DNA of 64,000 bases, taken from positions 930,001 to 994,000 of the forward strand of contig JAHBTD010000002.1 of assembly GCA_019638775.1 (NCBI GenBank), read 5' to 3'. Positions 33,787 to 43,759 of the stretch are shown in pieces (position 1 is the first letter of the stretch; each line of letters opens with the position of its first letter). A program made the position numbers and the translations under genes. Below the pieces are notes generated by a model. That model made no database searches, was not told the origin of the DNA, and worked only from the letters and a program-made list of their open reading frames with translations. Source of the stretch: Fimbriimonadaceae bacterium (lineage in GTDB: Bacteria > Armatimonadota > Fimbriimonadia > Fimbriimonadales > Fimbriimonadaceae).

Positions 33787-34549
33787 TGCCGAGCCGCCTC
33801 CGCAAGAAGTCGAGGTAGGTGTGTTCGATCTTCACCCAGTTGTCGTAAGTGAAGGAATGCCCTTCACCTGGGAAGGTGTGATACTCGTGGTCCACCCCGC
33901 AACGTTTTAGCTCGGCGACGAGGGCTTCGCTCTGGCTGATGGGCACGATGTCGTCCTCATCGCCATGGACAATCAAGATGGGCGGAGCATCGTTCGAGAT
34001 GGTCTTAATCGGACTTGCGGCAATCCACCGCGCCTCATCTTCTCCATAAGAGACACCCATAAACTGCTCAAGGAACTGGATACTGATGGGGTTCTCACGA
34101 ATGCCTTCAACCGTGACATCGGTGATCCCGCAAATGTCCACCACGGCGTTCACTCGGGACGAGACGCCGTCCACTGGCGCGTCCGTCAGTCCCGACATCA
34201 GGGCTAAATGTCCACCCGCGCTGTTTCCTAGGCTTGCAATACGATTTGGGTCCAGACCCCACTCCGACGCGGAGGTGCGGGCAAAGCGGACAAACGCCTG
34301 GATATCTTCGACTGCGGCGGGAAAAACGTGCAAAGGGGCCAGTCGGTACTGAGGGCAAGCGACGGCAAAGCCAGCTTTGCCCAAGGCTTGCGTCAGGTCA
34401 CGCATATCGCTCTTGTCGCCGGAAATCCACCCGCCTCCATGAATGAGAATTGCCAATGGCAGCAGCTCGTCGGAGTCTGGTCGAATCAAATCGAAACGAA
34501 GAGGTGTTCCGAGCGGCTCGGCGTACACTTGGTCAGGAACCAGCATCAT
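33776..34549 (-). CDS. Alpha/beta-hydrolase, acetylesterase-like
   Basis: A 257-residue esterase of the BD-FAE/HSL-like group. The oxyanion motif is HGGGWISGDK (residues 37-46) and the nucleophile is Ser110 in GNSAGG. The acid is the Asp in LIVHGDEDDIVP, and the base is the His of GEGHSF. There is no signal peptide, so it is cytoplasmic. It precedes and overlaps ltaE. TAACAT lies 4 nt before the first ATG (7 nt before the second), consistent with a leaderless start. The substrate is unknown. Confidence 0.92.
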   Translation of the reverse strand: MMLVPDQVYAEPLGTPLRFDLIRPDSDELLPLAILIHGGGWISGDKSDMRDLTQALGKAGFAVACPQYRLAPLHVFPAAVEDIQAFVRFARTSASEWGLDPNRIASLGNSAGGHLALMSGLTDAPVDGVSSRVNAVVDICGITDVTVEGIRENPISIQFLEQFMGVSYGEDEARWIAASPIKTISNDAPPILIVHGDEDDIVPISQSEALVAELKRCGVDHEYHTFPGEGHSFTYDNWVKIEHTYLDFLRRRLGSAS

Positions 34550-34587
34550 GCGGATGTTAGTTTAGCTGAAATGCCCTCAACCAAGCA

Positions 34588-35388
34588 TTACATCCCGATG
34601 CCGGTGTAGTGCTTTAACCCCTTTCGCCAAAGGACAGTGGCGAAGAAGTAGCACACCACAATCCACACGCACTGCATCCCGATTGCCTGCCATGCCGCCG
34701 GGCCCTTGAGTTGGTTCACGAGTATCGAAGTTGGGGCGCCAACCGTGTAGAAGAACGGAAAGAACATAGAGAGTTGCCGAGCCCATTCGGGCAAGAGCGT
34801 GATTGGAAACAGGTAGCCCGAAAGAAAGAGTTGGGGCACGTAGTACAACTCAAAGATCGCCATCGCCTCCTGCACGAAGAGAGCGAGCATGGACATCATG
34901 ATGACGAAGCTGAAGCTGACCAGGTGCCCCAGAAAGAACGAAATCCAGAACTCTGGGCCGACATTTGGCTGGAAGCCTCCGAGATAGCCACGATAGAAGA
35001 AGAGCAGCACGAGGAAGAACGGCAGCGTAAGCGTGAGGCGCAGGATTCGCCACGAGATGTTCCTAAAGAAGGAGTACTGATAGAAGCTGATGGGGCGAAC
35101 CAGATAGGTTGAGAAGATCCCCTCTCGGATTTCGGTCGCGATCTCCCACATGATGTGGCAGGTGATGAAGGAGCCAAGGATGAGGATGGCGAGGTAGTAG
35201 ACGATGAAATCGCCGGGCGTCATTCCGGCAATGGGGGCACCGCCAGATGCCTTTGCCCAAACAAGCGGCATGGTGAGTGCGTTCGTGAGGTCTGTGAGAA
35301 TCCAGATAACTCCGCTGGCTCGGTAAGCGAGACCCTCTTGGATAAAGATCCCGAAGACGGCCTTCCATTTTCGCAGAGTCGTCGTCAC
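34588..35388 (-). CDS. ABC-2 family transporter permease
   Basis: A 266-residue membrane protein with about six helices: VIWILTDLTNALTMPLVW, FIVYYLAILILGSFITCHI, LTLPFFLVLLFFYRGY, FWISFFLGHLVSFSFVIMM, YVPQLFLSGYLFPITLL and a final IVVCYFFATVLW. The pattern (IREGIFSTYLVRPISFYQYSFFRNIS) matches the ABC-2 family that normally works with a separate ATPase of the NatA/CcmA type. No ATP-binding subunit is present here, so the partner must be elsewhere. The start is a GTG with AAGGTGAG upstream. Substrate unknown. Confidence 0.85.
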   Translation of the reverse strand: MTTTLRKWKAVFGIFIQEGLAYRASGVIWILTDLTNALTMPLVWAKASGGAPIAGMTPGDFIVYYLAILILGSFITCHIMWEIATEIREGIFSTYLVRPISFYQYSFFRNISWRILRLTLTLPFFLVLLFFYRGYLGGFQPNVGPEFWISFFLGHLVSFSFVIMMSMLALFVQEAMAIFELYYVPQLFLSGYLFPITLLPEWARQLSMFFPFFYTVGAPTSILVNQLKGPAAWQAIGMQCVWIVVCYFFATVLWRKGLKHYTGIGM

Positions 35389-35441
35389 CTGCGTATGCTC
35401 ACCTTAAACCCCCGGAAGATCGCGATTCGCGCCGATTTGAG

Positions 35442-35627
35442 TTATGCGCCGTCGTCTTCGATCTCTTCTAGCCGTGACTCAAGCTCAGTGAGGTTCTCAA
35501 GAGCCCGCTCAGAAACATCATGAGCCATGACCTCGGGGTCCATCTCAGATCGGATCTTCTGAACAAGTGCGTAGCTCACCGCGCCAACGCAAATACCAAA
35601 CAGAAATGTGGAAAACGAGCCTTTCAC
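35442..35627 (-). CDS. Small single-pass membrane protein
   Basis: 61 residues. A short N-terminal helix (FSTFLFGICVGAVSYALV) is followed by an acidic amphipathic tail (MDPEVMAHDVSERALENLTELESRLEEIEDDGA), probably a helix or coiled coil. The GTG start is at 35627. It is upstream of, and in the same direction as, the ABC-2 permease, 53 nt away, so it may be in the same transcript. Function unknown. Confidence 0.55.
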   Translation of the reverse strand: MKGSFSTFLFGICVGAVSYALVQKIRSEMDPEVMAHDVSERALENLTELESRLEEIEDDGA

Positions 35628-35673
35628 TTTGGTTGGTTGTACCAGGAATCGGCTCTTTCGTGCCGTGTGAACA

Positions 35674-35708
35674 CAAAAAAGCCCCCGCTGCTTATCGCAG
35701 CGGGGGCT
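35674..35708 (-). terminator. Intrinsic terminator of the SBBP surface-protein gene
   Basis: 12-bp stem AGCCCCCGCTGC / GCAGCGGGGGCT with a 5-nt loop. On the minus strand it is followed by TTTTTTGTG. It lies 13 nt beyond the stop codon. Confidence 0.95.
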
Positions 35709-35720
35709 AATTGGGTCGTC

Positions 35721-38700
35721 TTAGCGAGTTGCCGTTAGCGCTGCCGAGACTTCATCGCCACCGTAGTTCGCGGTTACGAGGGTCGTCAGCGTTCTGGAAA
35801 CGCGCTTCGTCGTGATCGTTACGGTACGGCTGGTTTGGCCTGGCAGGACCTGAACTGTCGCCGGAATGTTGGCAACGTTCGGGTTTGTCTGGCTCAGGTT
35901 AACCGTTGCGCCAGCGGGCGGCGCAGCTGCATCGAGAGTGATCGTCATCTGCGTGGTCTGGAAGCCACCGCGGACACGAGACGGATCGAAGGAGATACCT
36001 GTGAGGGATGCCTTCAGAATCGTCAACGTTGCCTGTCGGTTGCTTGCATTCACGGTCGCCGTGATTGTCGCCACTGTTGTGGCAGCAACGGCATTCGTCG
36101 TGATTTGGAACGACGCTGTGGTTGTGCCTTGAGGCACGGTCACAGATGCCGGGACAACGGCTGCTCCAGAGTTACTGGAGAGTGTTGCCGTCAAGCCACC
36201 CGTCGGCGCCGGACCGCTAACGGTCAGCGTACCGGTTGCACTCTGTCCACCGGCAACCGTACTCGGTGCAATGGTCAGGTTTGTCGCCGTTGGCGCTGTG
36301 ATGTTTACGTTCGCTGTTGCAGTGTGGGTTAACACCGCACCGACGAAGTAATCACCCGTGATCGTCACGAGCGTATTCACAGCGACGGGGACGCTGGAAA
36401 CGGTGAACGTTCCCGTTGTCGCCCCTACCGGGATGGTGATTGATGCTGGCACTGTGGCTGCAGCATTATTCGAGCTTAGAGCCACGACAATGCCGCCAGG
36501 AGGCGCCGCTTCGATAAGCGTTACCGTTCCTGTAGCGCTGTTTCCACCAGGCATACTTGCCGGTGCGATGGACATTGTGAATGTCATCGGCCGGACCTGA
36601 AGGACTGCGTTAAGCACAACGGAGCCGCGCGTTGCTGTGATCGTCACGTTCGTGATTGCCGACACACGTGCTGTTGTCACGGTGAAGTTAACGAATGCCG
36701 CACCAGCCGGGATCGTTACCGTTGCCGGTACCGCTGCCACTGCCGGATTGTTCGACGAGAGTGCGATTGGGACGCCTGCGCCCGTTGCCGGACGGTCGAG
36801 TCCAACCGTACCCGTAGAGTTATTGCCACCGACAAGGCTGTCTGGGGCCAATCCAAGCGATGTGAGCGATGCATAAAGCACGTCCACAACCGCCGATCGG
36901 TTGTCTGCGCCAAGTGTCGCTGTCACGGTTACCGACGTATTGATCGCAACGATTTGCGTCGGAGCGGAGAAGCTTGCACTTTGCGTTTGTCCCGTGATCG
37001 TCACTGTTGCAGGAACCTGCACAGCGGGATCGCTGCTGGATAGGGCAACGACAACACCGCCGTTAGGCGCGTTACCGTCGAGCTGAACGATACCGGTCGT
37101 GGTGAGACCACCAGTCAGGACGTTCGGAGCGAAGGACAGAGCGAAGAGTCGAGCCGGGATAACCGTCAAGGTTTTCGTTCGTAGCACTCCACCGAATCCG
37201 GCAGTGATGTCGACCGACTGCGGTGCGCTAACGCCAACGGTGTTCACGTCGAAGATAGCGGTGAGTTCGCCAGCAGGAACGGTCACGGATGCCGGAACTT
37301 GAGCAAGGCTCGGGATCGAGCTTGTCAGACCGATGGTGACGCCGCTGGGGCCTGCCGGGAAATTCAGCGTAACACGAGCGCCAACCGGGTTTCCACCAAC
37401 AACTGTGTCGTTGCTGAGTGTGAGAGCCTGGAAGAGCGGTCGTACCAAGAGACTGGCGAATTTCGAGTCACCTTCAATCGTACAGGTGATCTTAACCGTC
37501 GTGTCTTGGCTGACATTGACGCTGGTCTGGACGGTGAAGTCGACCGAAGAAGCGCCGACAGGGATCAGGGCCGAAGCCGGAGTCGTCACGATCGAGTTGT
37601 TGTCGTTCGTGATCGTCACCAGAACAGCAGCATCGGATGCTGGTGCGCTGATCGTTACCGTACCTGTCGCGGTGTTGCCACCGGCGATTGGGTTCGGCGT
37701 CACGGTCACGCCAGTGATCGTGTACGGGATTCGAGTCTTGATCTTGGCGACAAAGCCATCGGGCAGAGCCTCACCGATCGCGTCGAGCGGGAACGCCTCT
37801 TTGAAGGCGCCGGGAGTTGTCGGGAACGCCGGGTTGACGTTCGTAGCCGATGTCGTCCAACCTGCGATGTAGTCGTTTCTCGCACCATCGACTGCGATGG
37901 CATTACAGGACTCGCGCCCTGCACCACCCCAGTACGAACAGTACAAGAGTCCAGAACCCGTCGGGTTGAAGACTTCGAGGAATGCATCGCCGTTCGGAGA
38001 GATCAGCGGGTTCGTCGGACCGTTATAGACGGTCTGATCTGCAGCGCCCGTCAATGGGATTTGAACAGTGTTGGTGTTTGCCTGCCAGACTGCACCACCG
38101 ATGTGCGCGAAGTTCAGGTCGTCGACCTTGATCGACCACGGCACCGCTGTTGTGTTCGAACCTATGAAGGTCGAGTACACCAGCCCTGTGCCAAGCCGGT
38201 TCAGCTTGGTGACGAAGGCGTCTGTTCCAAGGTTGTATGTCGTGTCGTAAGCGCCAACTGTTCGCGGATAGTTGAACGAATTCGTCGGACCCGTAATAAA
38301 TACGTTTCCGGTTGCATCGATATCCATGTCGGTCGCTTGGTCAGAGAAGTTACCGCCGATAAACGTTCCGAACGAAAGGCTCTGACCATCGGTCGCAACC
38401 TTGAGCACAAGCGCGTCGAGGCCGTTAGCGATTGTGTCGAACGAGCCGGGAGTCGTCGGAGCATCCGTGAACGACGTTTGAACACAAACGTAGGCGAAGA
38501 AGTCGATATCGACCTTAACAGAGACGCCGATGTCATCGTCGCCATGAGTCAGGTCATCGTCCCACGGCGTGCCGGGGCCAGCAGAGGGGGTGATGGTGTC
38601 TGTTCCACCGAGGAACGTGCTGTAAACCAGCGCTGTTCCGGTGCTGTTCAGCTTAGTAAGGAACGCATCTCCGTCGCCTCGCATCGTTGTCTGAATCGCT

Positions 38701-40166
38701 CCACCTGTGGTGGGGAACGGAACAGCCGCGAATGGGAAGCCGTTATCCGGTGTGTTGACGCTTGTGGACTGCGTCATACCGGTGACGTATACGGCACCGG
38801 TTGAATCCACTGCAACCGAACGTGCCCAGTCTCGGCGGTTACCACCAAGATAGGTCATCCATGTGCGGGCCGTACCGGACGGGTTCAGCTTTGCGACGAA
38901 CGCGTCAGCATTGTCGGCGAACAGTCGAGGAATAAGTGGATCCTCAGGTGTGAAGTTCGGCCCAGCCGGTGCGTTCTGACGAGCCGTCTGGAATGCACCC
39001 GCGCTTGTGTCGAGGTTAGCCGAGGTTGTTTGACCGCAAACATAAACGTTGTTGGTTGCGTCGATTGCGATGCCCCAACACTCGTCGTCTCCAGAACCAC
39101 CGATGTAGGTCGAGAAAACCAGATCGGAGCCATCGGGGAGCAGCTTTGAAACGACGCCATCGGAGAGAACCATCGTCTCGTCGTAAGCGCCGATCGAAGT
39201 CGGATAAGTTGCCGAGGTCGCGTAACCGCAAACGTATGCTTGTCCGAGGGCATCAATCGCGATGTCGTTCATGACATCGACGGAGCCCGTACCACCCATG
39301 AGCGTGCTATACACGACCGGGTCGATAACAAGCGGCTTGTTGCGATCGTAAGCGCCGAGCACGAAGCTGACCGTTCCCGCCTTGCTCACGGAGAAAGAAG
39401 CAGGGACCGAGACTTGTGCTTGGCCATACATCTGGTACGCATACAGTCCGTCCATGCGGAGCGTGCCTGCGTTCGTTCCGATCTCGAGAGTCGTCCCACT
39501 CACAGCTTTTACGCTGTTGGCTCCATCGAATTGGAGCTTGATCTGTGAGGGGTCAACGCCGGGGAGGACGATCAGGTCATAGCGCGGCGAACCGTTGTCG
39601 AAGTACATCCTGAGGTTGATACCGTCGTAGATTCCGGAAACTTTCGCTTCGGAATATGCTTCGGTAGCGATACCACCGCCCGAGTTGGGAAGGATGTAAC
39701 CGACTTTGCCGGGGGCAGCGTCCTGACCCTGTGCCGTTCCAGGCTGTCCGCCGGCAAAGCCCATACGTACCACTTGACCAGTTTTCGCGTAGTGCGGTGC
39801 ACTTCGCTTGGCTATCTGTGGGCCGTTGTTGGGCTCGTTAAGCTCTCTCAGCCTAAAAATATCGTAGACAACTCCGGTCTCTGTAATCCAGGTGTCCATG
39901 CCTGGCGACTTGCCCATAAAGCGCGCTTCCGAATCCCACTGTCCGCGGTTTTCGATGAATCGCTCCTGATAGGTCAGTCCGGCACTCTTGCCTGACGACA
40001 TGCTGGCTAACTTGCTCGGAGTGCCGTAAGTAGTCTTACTTGGCATGGTCGGCCTTTTTGCCGATCCTCCTGCAAGCGCCAACCCAGCCGCCAGACCCAA
40101 CCCTGCAACTAGCAGAGATCCGGTCCAAAATGTTTTGCTCTTCGTTAGGTTCACTGGCGCATACAC
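35721..40166 (-). CDS. Giant SBBP beta-propeller and Ig-like repeat surface protein
   Basis: A 1481-residue exported protein. The N-terminal helix (TFWTGSLLVAGLGLAAGLALAGG) is a signal peptide or anchor. It is followed by the FIENRGQWDSEARFM block found at the head of SBBP proteins. From about 290 to 850 come SBBP propeller blades (VYSTLMGG, VFSTYIGGSGDDECWGIAIDATNNVYVCGQT, and others). From about 850 to the end there are seven Ig-like modules of about 85 residues, each starting with a variant of APxSLVGGNxxTGTV. No sorting signal or C-terminal anchor is visible. Likely a cell-surface or matrix adhesin. The start is uncertain (GTG at 40166, or GTG at 40154). Confidence 0.9.
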   Translation of the reverse strand: MYAPVNLTKSKTFWTGSLLVAGLGLAAGLALAGGSAKRPTMPSKTTYGTPSKLASMSSGKSAGLTYQERFIENRGQWDSEARFMGKSPGMDTWITETGVVYDIFRLRELNEPNNGPQIAKRSAPHYAKTGQVVRMGFAGGQPGTAQGQDAAPGKVGYILPNSGGGIATEAYSEAKVSGIYDGINLRMYFDNGSPRYDLIVLPGVDPSQIKLQFDGANSVKAVSGTTLEIGTNAGTLRMDGLYAYQMYGQAQVSVPASFSVSKAGTVSFVLGAYDRNKPLVIDPVVYSTLMGGTGSVDVMNDIAIDALGQAYVCGYATSATYPTSIGAYDETMVLSDGVVSKLLPDGSDLVFSTYIGGSGDDECWGIAIDATNNVYVCGQTTSANLDTSAGAFQTARQNAPAGPNFTPEDPLIPRLFADNADAFVAKLNPSGTARTWMTYLGGNRRDWARSVAVDSTGAVYVTGMTQSTSVNTPDNGFPFAAVPFPTTGGAIQTTMRGDGDAFLTKLNSTGTALVYSTFLGGTDTITPSAGPGTPWDDDLTHGDDDIGVSVKVDIDFFAYVCVQTSFTDAPTTPGSFDTIANGLDALVLKVATDGQSLSFGTFIGGNFSDQATDMDIDATGNVFITGPTNSFNYPRTVGAYDTTYNLGTDAFVTKLNRLGTGLVYSTFIGSNTTAVPWSIKVDDLNFAHIGGAVWQANTNTVQIPLTGAADQTVYNGPTNPLISPNGDAFLEVFNPTGSGLLYCSYWGGAGRESCNAIAVDGARNDYIAGWTTSATNVNPAFPTTPGAFKEAFPLDAIGEALPDGFVAKIKTRIPYTITGVTVTPNPIAGGNTATGTVTISAPASDAAVLVTITNDNNSIVTTPASALIPVGASSVDFTVQTSVNVSQDTTVKITCTIEGDSKFASLLVRPLFQALTLSNDTVVGGNPVGARVTLNFPAGPSGVTIGLTSSIPSLAQVPASVTVPAGELTAIFDVNTVGVSAPQSVDITAGFGGVLRTKTLTVIPARLFALSFAPNVLTGGLTTTGIVQLDGNAPNGGVVVALSSSDPAVQVPATVTITGQTQSASFSAPTQIVAINTSVTVTATLGADNRSAVVDVLYASLTSLGLAPDSLVGGNNSTGTVGLDRPATGAGVPIALSSNNPAVAAVPATVTIPAGAAFVNFTVTTARVSAITNVTITATRGSVVLNAVLQVRPMTFTMSIAPASMPGGNSATGTVTLIEAAPPGGIVVALSSNNAAATVPASITIPVGATTGTFTVSSVPVAVNTLVTITGDYFVGAVLTHTATANVNITAPTATNLTIAPSTVAGGQSATGTLTVSGPAPTGGLTATLSSNSGAAVVPASVTVPQGTTTASFQITTNAVAATTVATITATVNASNRQATLTILKASLTGISFDPSRVRGGFQTTQMTITLDAAAPPAGATVNLSQTNPNVANIPATVQVLPGQTSRTVTITTKRVSRTLTTLVTANYGGDEVSAALTATR

Positions 40167-40566
40167 CTCATAGACGAATCCACGCGGGGAGCAAGGACAT
40201 AGCCCCTCCTCCCGACGGTCGTCGCAACCTTTACCGTGTTACTTATTGCTTTGTTCGTCGCCATGCGACAGGCTCATCATAGCGCATCGCAAGCCGAAAT
40301 TGAACAATCTCTTGTAGAAATCTCACTCTACACAATGCGTTTTCAAGAACTCTACAGGTCGATTTGAAGCAATTTCACGAGAATTTTCTCGTTACACAGT
40401 ACGGATTCAACGAACTTGTGTAGGGTTGAGACGGTTGACAGTGCCCGATTCGGTTTAAAACATTCGGCATTTTTCCAAACAGACGCCAGAAACGATGAAT
40501 CCGCGCACGTCCGGTTAATCTTAGCGTTACACTTAGAGGAAGAAAAACCTTACAAAGGAGTCCCTC
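40167..40566. other. Divergent spacer between the SBBP and DUF899 genes
   Basis: About 400 nt without a convincing gene. A TTGACA at 40435-40440 and a TACACT at 40528-40533 are possible promoter pieces for the rightward gene but are not spaced as a pair. On the minus strand, CACGGTAAAGG followed by CGGGAGGAGGGGCTATG recalls a cyclic-di-GMP-I riboswitch but lacks its conserved second half. Confidence 0.4.
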
Positions 40567-41160
40567 ATGGTCAAACAACCTTCCGAACGCATTAATGAAC
40601 TCACTGCAAAGATCGAGTCGATGAAGAAAGAGCTCGCTCAGCTGAAGCGTGAAGAGCTCGGCGACATTGTCCCGGATTACGAACTGGATGCTCTTGACGG
40701 AAGCAAAGTCCGGCTCTCTGAACTTTTTGGCGATAAGAGAGACCTCATCATGGTCCACAACATGGGCAAGCGATGCACCTACTGCACGATGTGGGCAGAT
40801 GGGTTTATCGGCCTTGCGCCGCATATTCTTGACCGGACGGCTTTCGTCCTGGTTTCTGCGGACGACCCAGAGACAGCAAGAGAGTTTTCGGCGTCGCGGG
40901 GCTGGAACTATCCGGTAGTGTCTGGCAAGGACTCGTCCTTTACGAGGGAGCTCGGCTTCTACAATGAGACCGACGGCTATTGGCCGGGCGCGTCAACGTT
41001 CTACAAGAACGACGACGGCACGATTACCCGTGTGTCCATGACTTATTTCGGCCCTGGGGACGACTTTAACCCTGGTTGGCACTTCTTTGACCTGCTCAAA
41101 GATGGCGACAACGACTGGCAGCCAAAGTACGTTTATCCCGAGCGAGCAGTGGCGCGGTAG
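40567..41160 (+). CDS. DUF899 family thioredoxin-like protein
   Basis: A 197-residue protein. An N-terminal coiled coil (INELTAKIESMKKELAQLKREEL) precedes a thioredoxin-like domain with VRLSELFGDKRDLIMVHNMG and CTYCTMWADGF, the CxxC-bearing segment of DUF899. The late block FYKNDDGTITRVSMTYFGPGDDFNPGWHFFDLL is also typical. The cysteines suggest a redox role, but the reaction is not established for the family. Cytoplasmic. AAAGGAG lies 6 nt before the ATG. The thioredoxin-fold lipoprotein follows 57 nt later, so the pair may form an operon. Confidence 0.88.
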   Translation: MVKQPSERINELTAKIESMKKELAQLKREELGDIVPDYELDALDGSKVRLSELFGDKRDLIMVHNMGKRCTYCTMWADGFIGLAPHILDRTAFVLVSADDPETAREFSASRGWNYPVVSGKDSSFTRELGFYNETDGYWPGASTFYKNDDGTITRVSMTYFGPGDDFNPGWHFFDLLKDGDNDWQPKYVYPERAVAR

Positions 41161-41217
41161 CTTCTGCCGATAATCCAAAAAGGAACTTGACGGCCTTTAT
41201 CCGTCTTAAGGAGTGTT

Positions 41218-41757
41218 ATGAGAAATGTTCTGATTGCGAGCGCCCTTGCGGCGATTTTTGTAGCGGGATGCGGCGTTTCCGGCGAGGAAACTATCGTGCA
41301 AGGAAACACAACCGACGACAAGCCTACAACTGAGACGATGGCGAGCGCGAAGCCAGAAGTGAAGGGTTGGATCACCAGCTTCGACGAGGCCAAGAAGCTC
41401 TCTAAGGAGACAGGCAAGCCGATTCTTGCCGACTTTACGGGCAGCGATTGGTGCGGTTGGTGTATCCAGCTCAAGGATGAGGTCTTCGAGAAGGAAGAGT
41501 TCAAGAAGTGGGCTGCAGAAAATGTGATTCTTCTCGAAGTTGACTTCCCCACTCCGGATGGTGATGTCGATAAGGCAATGTCTGCCGAACTTAAGAAGCA
41601 GAATGCCGACCTTGCCGACAAGTACAAGATTGAGGGGTATCCGACGATCCTATTCATCGATGCAGAAGGCAACAAGATAGGCGAGTATGGATACGATCAA
41701 GGCGGTCCAGCAAAGTGGACGGCTGAGGCCGAAAAGAGAATGGGCGCAAAAAGCTAA
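41218..41757 (+). CDS. Thioredoxin-like lipoprotein
   Basis: A 179-residue envelope thiol-disulfide protein. The lipobox FVAGC gives Cys18 as the lipid-bearing residue. After a Thr-rich linker comes ITSFDEAKKLSKETGKPILADFTGSDWCGWC, a thioredoxin fold with an active-site CGWC, then GYPTILFIDAEGNKIGEYGY with the cis-Pro loop. It resembles DsbD-gamma/thiol:disulfide interchange domains. Probably reduces or repairs envelope disulfides or supports cytochrome maturation. AAGGAG precedes the ATG. A strong bidirectional terminator separates it from dnaK. Confidence 0.9.
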   Translation: MRNVLIASALAAIFVAGCGVSGEETIVQGNTTDDKPTTETMASAKPEVKGWITSFDEAKKLSKETGKPILADFTGSDWCGWCIQLKDEVFEKEEFKKWAAENVILLEVDFPTPDGDVDKAMSAELKKQNADLADKYKIEGYPTILFIDAEGNKIGEYGYDQGGPAKWTAEAEKRMGAKS

Positions 41758-41785
41758 ACCGCGCTGCACCTGAAGCTTACAAAGC

Positions 41786-41827
41786 AAAGAGCCCCGATCC
41801 CTAACTGGGATCGGGGCTCTTTTTTTA
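41786..41827 (+). terminator. Terminator between the thioredoxin lipoprotein and dnaK
   Basis: 14-bp stem AGAGCCCCGATCCC (41788-41801) / GGGATCGGGGCTCT (41807-41820) with loop TAACT, then TTTTTT. On the other strand the tail is TTTGCTTTG, so it may also serve dnaK. Confidence 0.95.
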
Positions 41828-41836
41828 GGGCGTCTC

Positions 41837-43759
41837 TTACTTTTCTTCTTTGAACTCGGCGTCGATCACGTCTTCGCCGCTCTTGTTTGCACCAACGCCA
41901 GCGGTTTCTGGCTCCTGATCTTCCTCACCTTCAGCCTCTCCACCCTCTGTGCCTGCGTCTCGGTAGAGTTTTTCGGCGAGTTGATGCGTCTCCGTTTGGA
42001 GCGCCTCGAACGCGGCTTCGATGGCGGCATCGTCATCCGAGTTGATCGCCGTGCGGAGCTCGGTGATCTTGTCCTCGATCTTCTGCCGATCAGCTTCTTC
42101 GACCTTATCGCCCGAGTCTCGAAGCGTCTTCTCGGTCGTGTAGATCATGTGATCTGCCTTGTTGCGCAATTCGGCGCGGTCGCGTGCCTGCTGGTCGGCT
42201 TCGGCATTTGCCTCCGCTTCGGTCACCATTCTGTCGATCTCATCACGGTTCAGGTTGCCCGAACCGGTGATGGTAATCGACTGACGTGTGCCGGTGCCTT
42301 TATCCTGAGCGCTGACGTTCAAGATTCCGTTCGCGTCGATGTCGAAAGTGACTTCAACCTGCGGAATACCAGCGGGAGCGGCGGGGATACCGGTGAGGTG
42401 GAACTTACCCAGCGACTTATTGTCGCGAGCAAGTGGACGCTCTCCCTGCAGGACGTGGATTTCAACCTCGGGCTGGTTGTCTACAGCGGTTGTATACGTC
42501 CGGCTCTTTCGCGTTGGAATTGTCGTATTGCGGTCGATCAGCTTGTCGAAGATGTTGCCCTTGGTTTCGACTCCCAGAGAGAGCGGGGTCACGTCCAAGA
42601 GAACGATGCCTTTGACTTCCCCACCGAGGACGCCTGCCTGGATTGCCGCGCCAACGGCAACCACTTCATCGGGGTTTACCGAGCGATTGGGCTCCTTCTT
42701 CGTGAGCTTCTTGACGAGGTCTTGCACCATAGGCATTCGGCTCGAACCACCTACGAGGATCACTTCTTGGATATTGCCAACTTTGATCTTCGCGTCGGCG
42801 ATAGCCTGCTCAAACGGCTTTTGAATGCGTGTGAGAAGGTCGGCGCACATCTCTTCGAACTTTGCGCGACTGAGATTGACATCGAGGTGGCGGGGTTCAT
42901 TGTCGATGGCGGTGATGTAGGGCAAGTTGATGTTTGCTGTCACCTGGGAGCTAAGTTCAATCTTGGCCTTTTCGGCGGCTTCGCGCAGTCGTTGCAGGGC
43001 GTTTCGATCCTTGGTGAGATCGACGCCTTGGTCCTTTTTGAATTCGGAAGCGAGCCAATCGACGATCTTCTGGTCGAAGTCGTCACCCCCGAGGTGGCTG
43101 TCGCCGGCTGTGGATTTGACCTCGAAGACGCCCTCGCCGACATCGAGGATCGACACGTCGAAGGTTCCGCCGCCAAGGTCGAAGACGAGAATCGTCTCGT
43201 TCTCTTTCTTGTCGAGGCCGTAGGCCAGCGATGCAGCCGTGGGCTCGTTGATAATGCGAAGCACGTTCAGGCCTGCGATCTCGCCCGCGTTCTTGGTCGC
43301 AGTTCGCTGAGCATCGTTGAAGTACGCCGGGACGGTGATAACGGCCTGGTCGACAGTCTCACCCAGATATGCCTCAGCGTCGGCCTTCAGCTTTTGCAGG
43401 ATCATCGCGCTGATCTCTTCGGGCGTGAAGTCCTTATCCATTGCCGGAATGTGGGCGACGGAGTTGCCCTTCTTGTCGGCTTTCATCTGATATGGAACTC
43501 GTCCCGCTTCTTCTTTGACCTCGCTGAGCTTGTGGCCCATGAAGCGTTTGATGCTAAAAACGGTGTTCTCAGGGTTGGTGACAGCTTGCCGCTTAGCCGT
43601 TACGCCGACCATCCGCTCCCCGCTCGTCTTATTAAATGCGACGACGCTGGGTACGGTGCGCGCGCCTTCGGCGCTGCTGATTACGATCGGCTCTCCGCCT
43701 TCCATCACGGCCACGACCGAGTTTGTTGTTCCTAAGTCAATTCCTACTGTTTTGCCCAT
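41837..43759 (-). CDS. dnaK: Chaperone protein DnaK (Hsp70)
   Basis: A 640-residue Hsp70. It starts [21 protein letters not shown], has the phosphate motif [17 protein letters not shown], the [17 protein letters not shown] block and the substrate-binding domain ([16 protein letters not shown]). The acidic tail ends [11 protein letters not shown], the EEVD-like C-terminus of bacterial DnaK. It folds and refolds cytosolic proteins with DnaJ and GrpE. Neither partner gene is adjacent, unlike many bacteria, and I see no CIRCE operator upstream. AAAGGTAGG precedes the ATG. Confidence 0.98.
   Translation of the reverse strand: MGKTVGIDLGTTNSVVAVMEGGEPIVISSAEGARTVPSVVAFNKTSGERMVGVTAKRQAVTNPENTVFSIKRFMGHKLSEVKEEAGRVPYQMKADKKGNSVAHIPAMDKDFTPEEISAMILQKLKADAEAYLGETVDQAVITVPAYFNDAQRTATKNAGEIAGLNVLRIINEPTAASLAYGLDKKENETILVFDLGGGTFDVSILDVGEGVFEVKSTAGDSHLGGDDFDQKIVDWLASEFKKDQGVDLTKDRNALQRLREAAEKAKIELSSQVTANINLPYITAIDNEPRHLDVNLSRAKFEEMCADLLTRIQKPFEQAIADAKIKVGNIQEVILVGGSSRMPMVQDLVKKLTKKEPNRSVNPDEVVAVGAAIQAGVLGGEVKGIVLLDVTPLSLGVETKGNIFDKLIDRNTTIPTRKSRTYTTAVDNQPEVEIHVLQGERPLARDNKSLGKFHLTGIPAAPAGIPQVEVTFDIDANGILNVSAQDKGTGTRQSITITGSGNLNRDEIDRMVTEAEANAEADQQARDRAELRNKADHMIYTTEKTLRDSGDKVEEADRQKIEDKITELRTAINSDDDAAIEAAFEALQTETHQLAEKLYRDAGTEGGEAEGEEDQEPETAGVGANKSGEDVIDAEFKEEK

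Noticed and set aside
37299-38804. A 501-codon open frame opposite the SBBP protein
   Set aside because: It is a shadow of a repetitive, GC-biased gene and shows no family signature.
40195-40260. Possible cyclic-di-GMP-I riboswitch before the SBBP surface-protein gene (minus strand, CACGGTAAAGG then CGGGAGGAGGGGCTATG)
   Set aside because: The first half is suggestive, but the conserved ACGCAAAGCC part is replaced and the stems do not form cleanly. A covariance-model search would decide it.
41981-43735. A 584-codon frame opposite dnaK
   Set aside because: Long antisense frames over dnaK are a well-known artefact of its codon usage.
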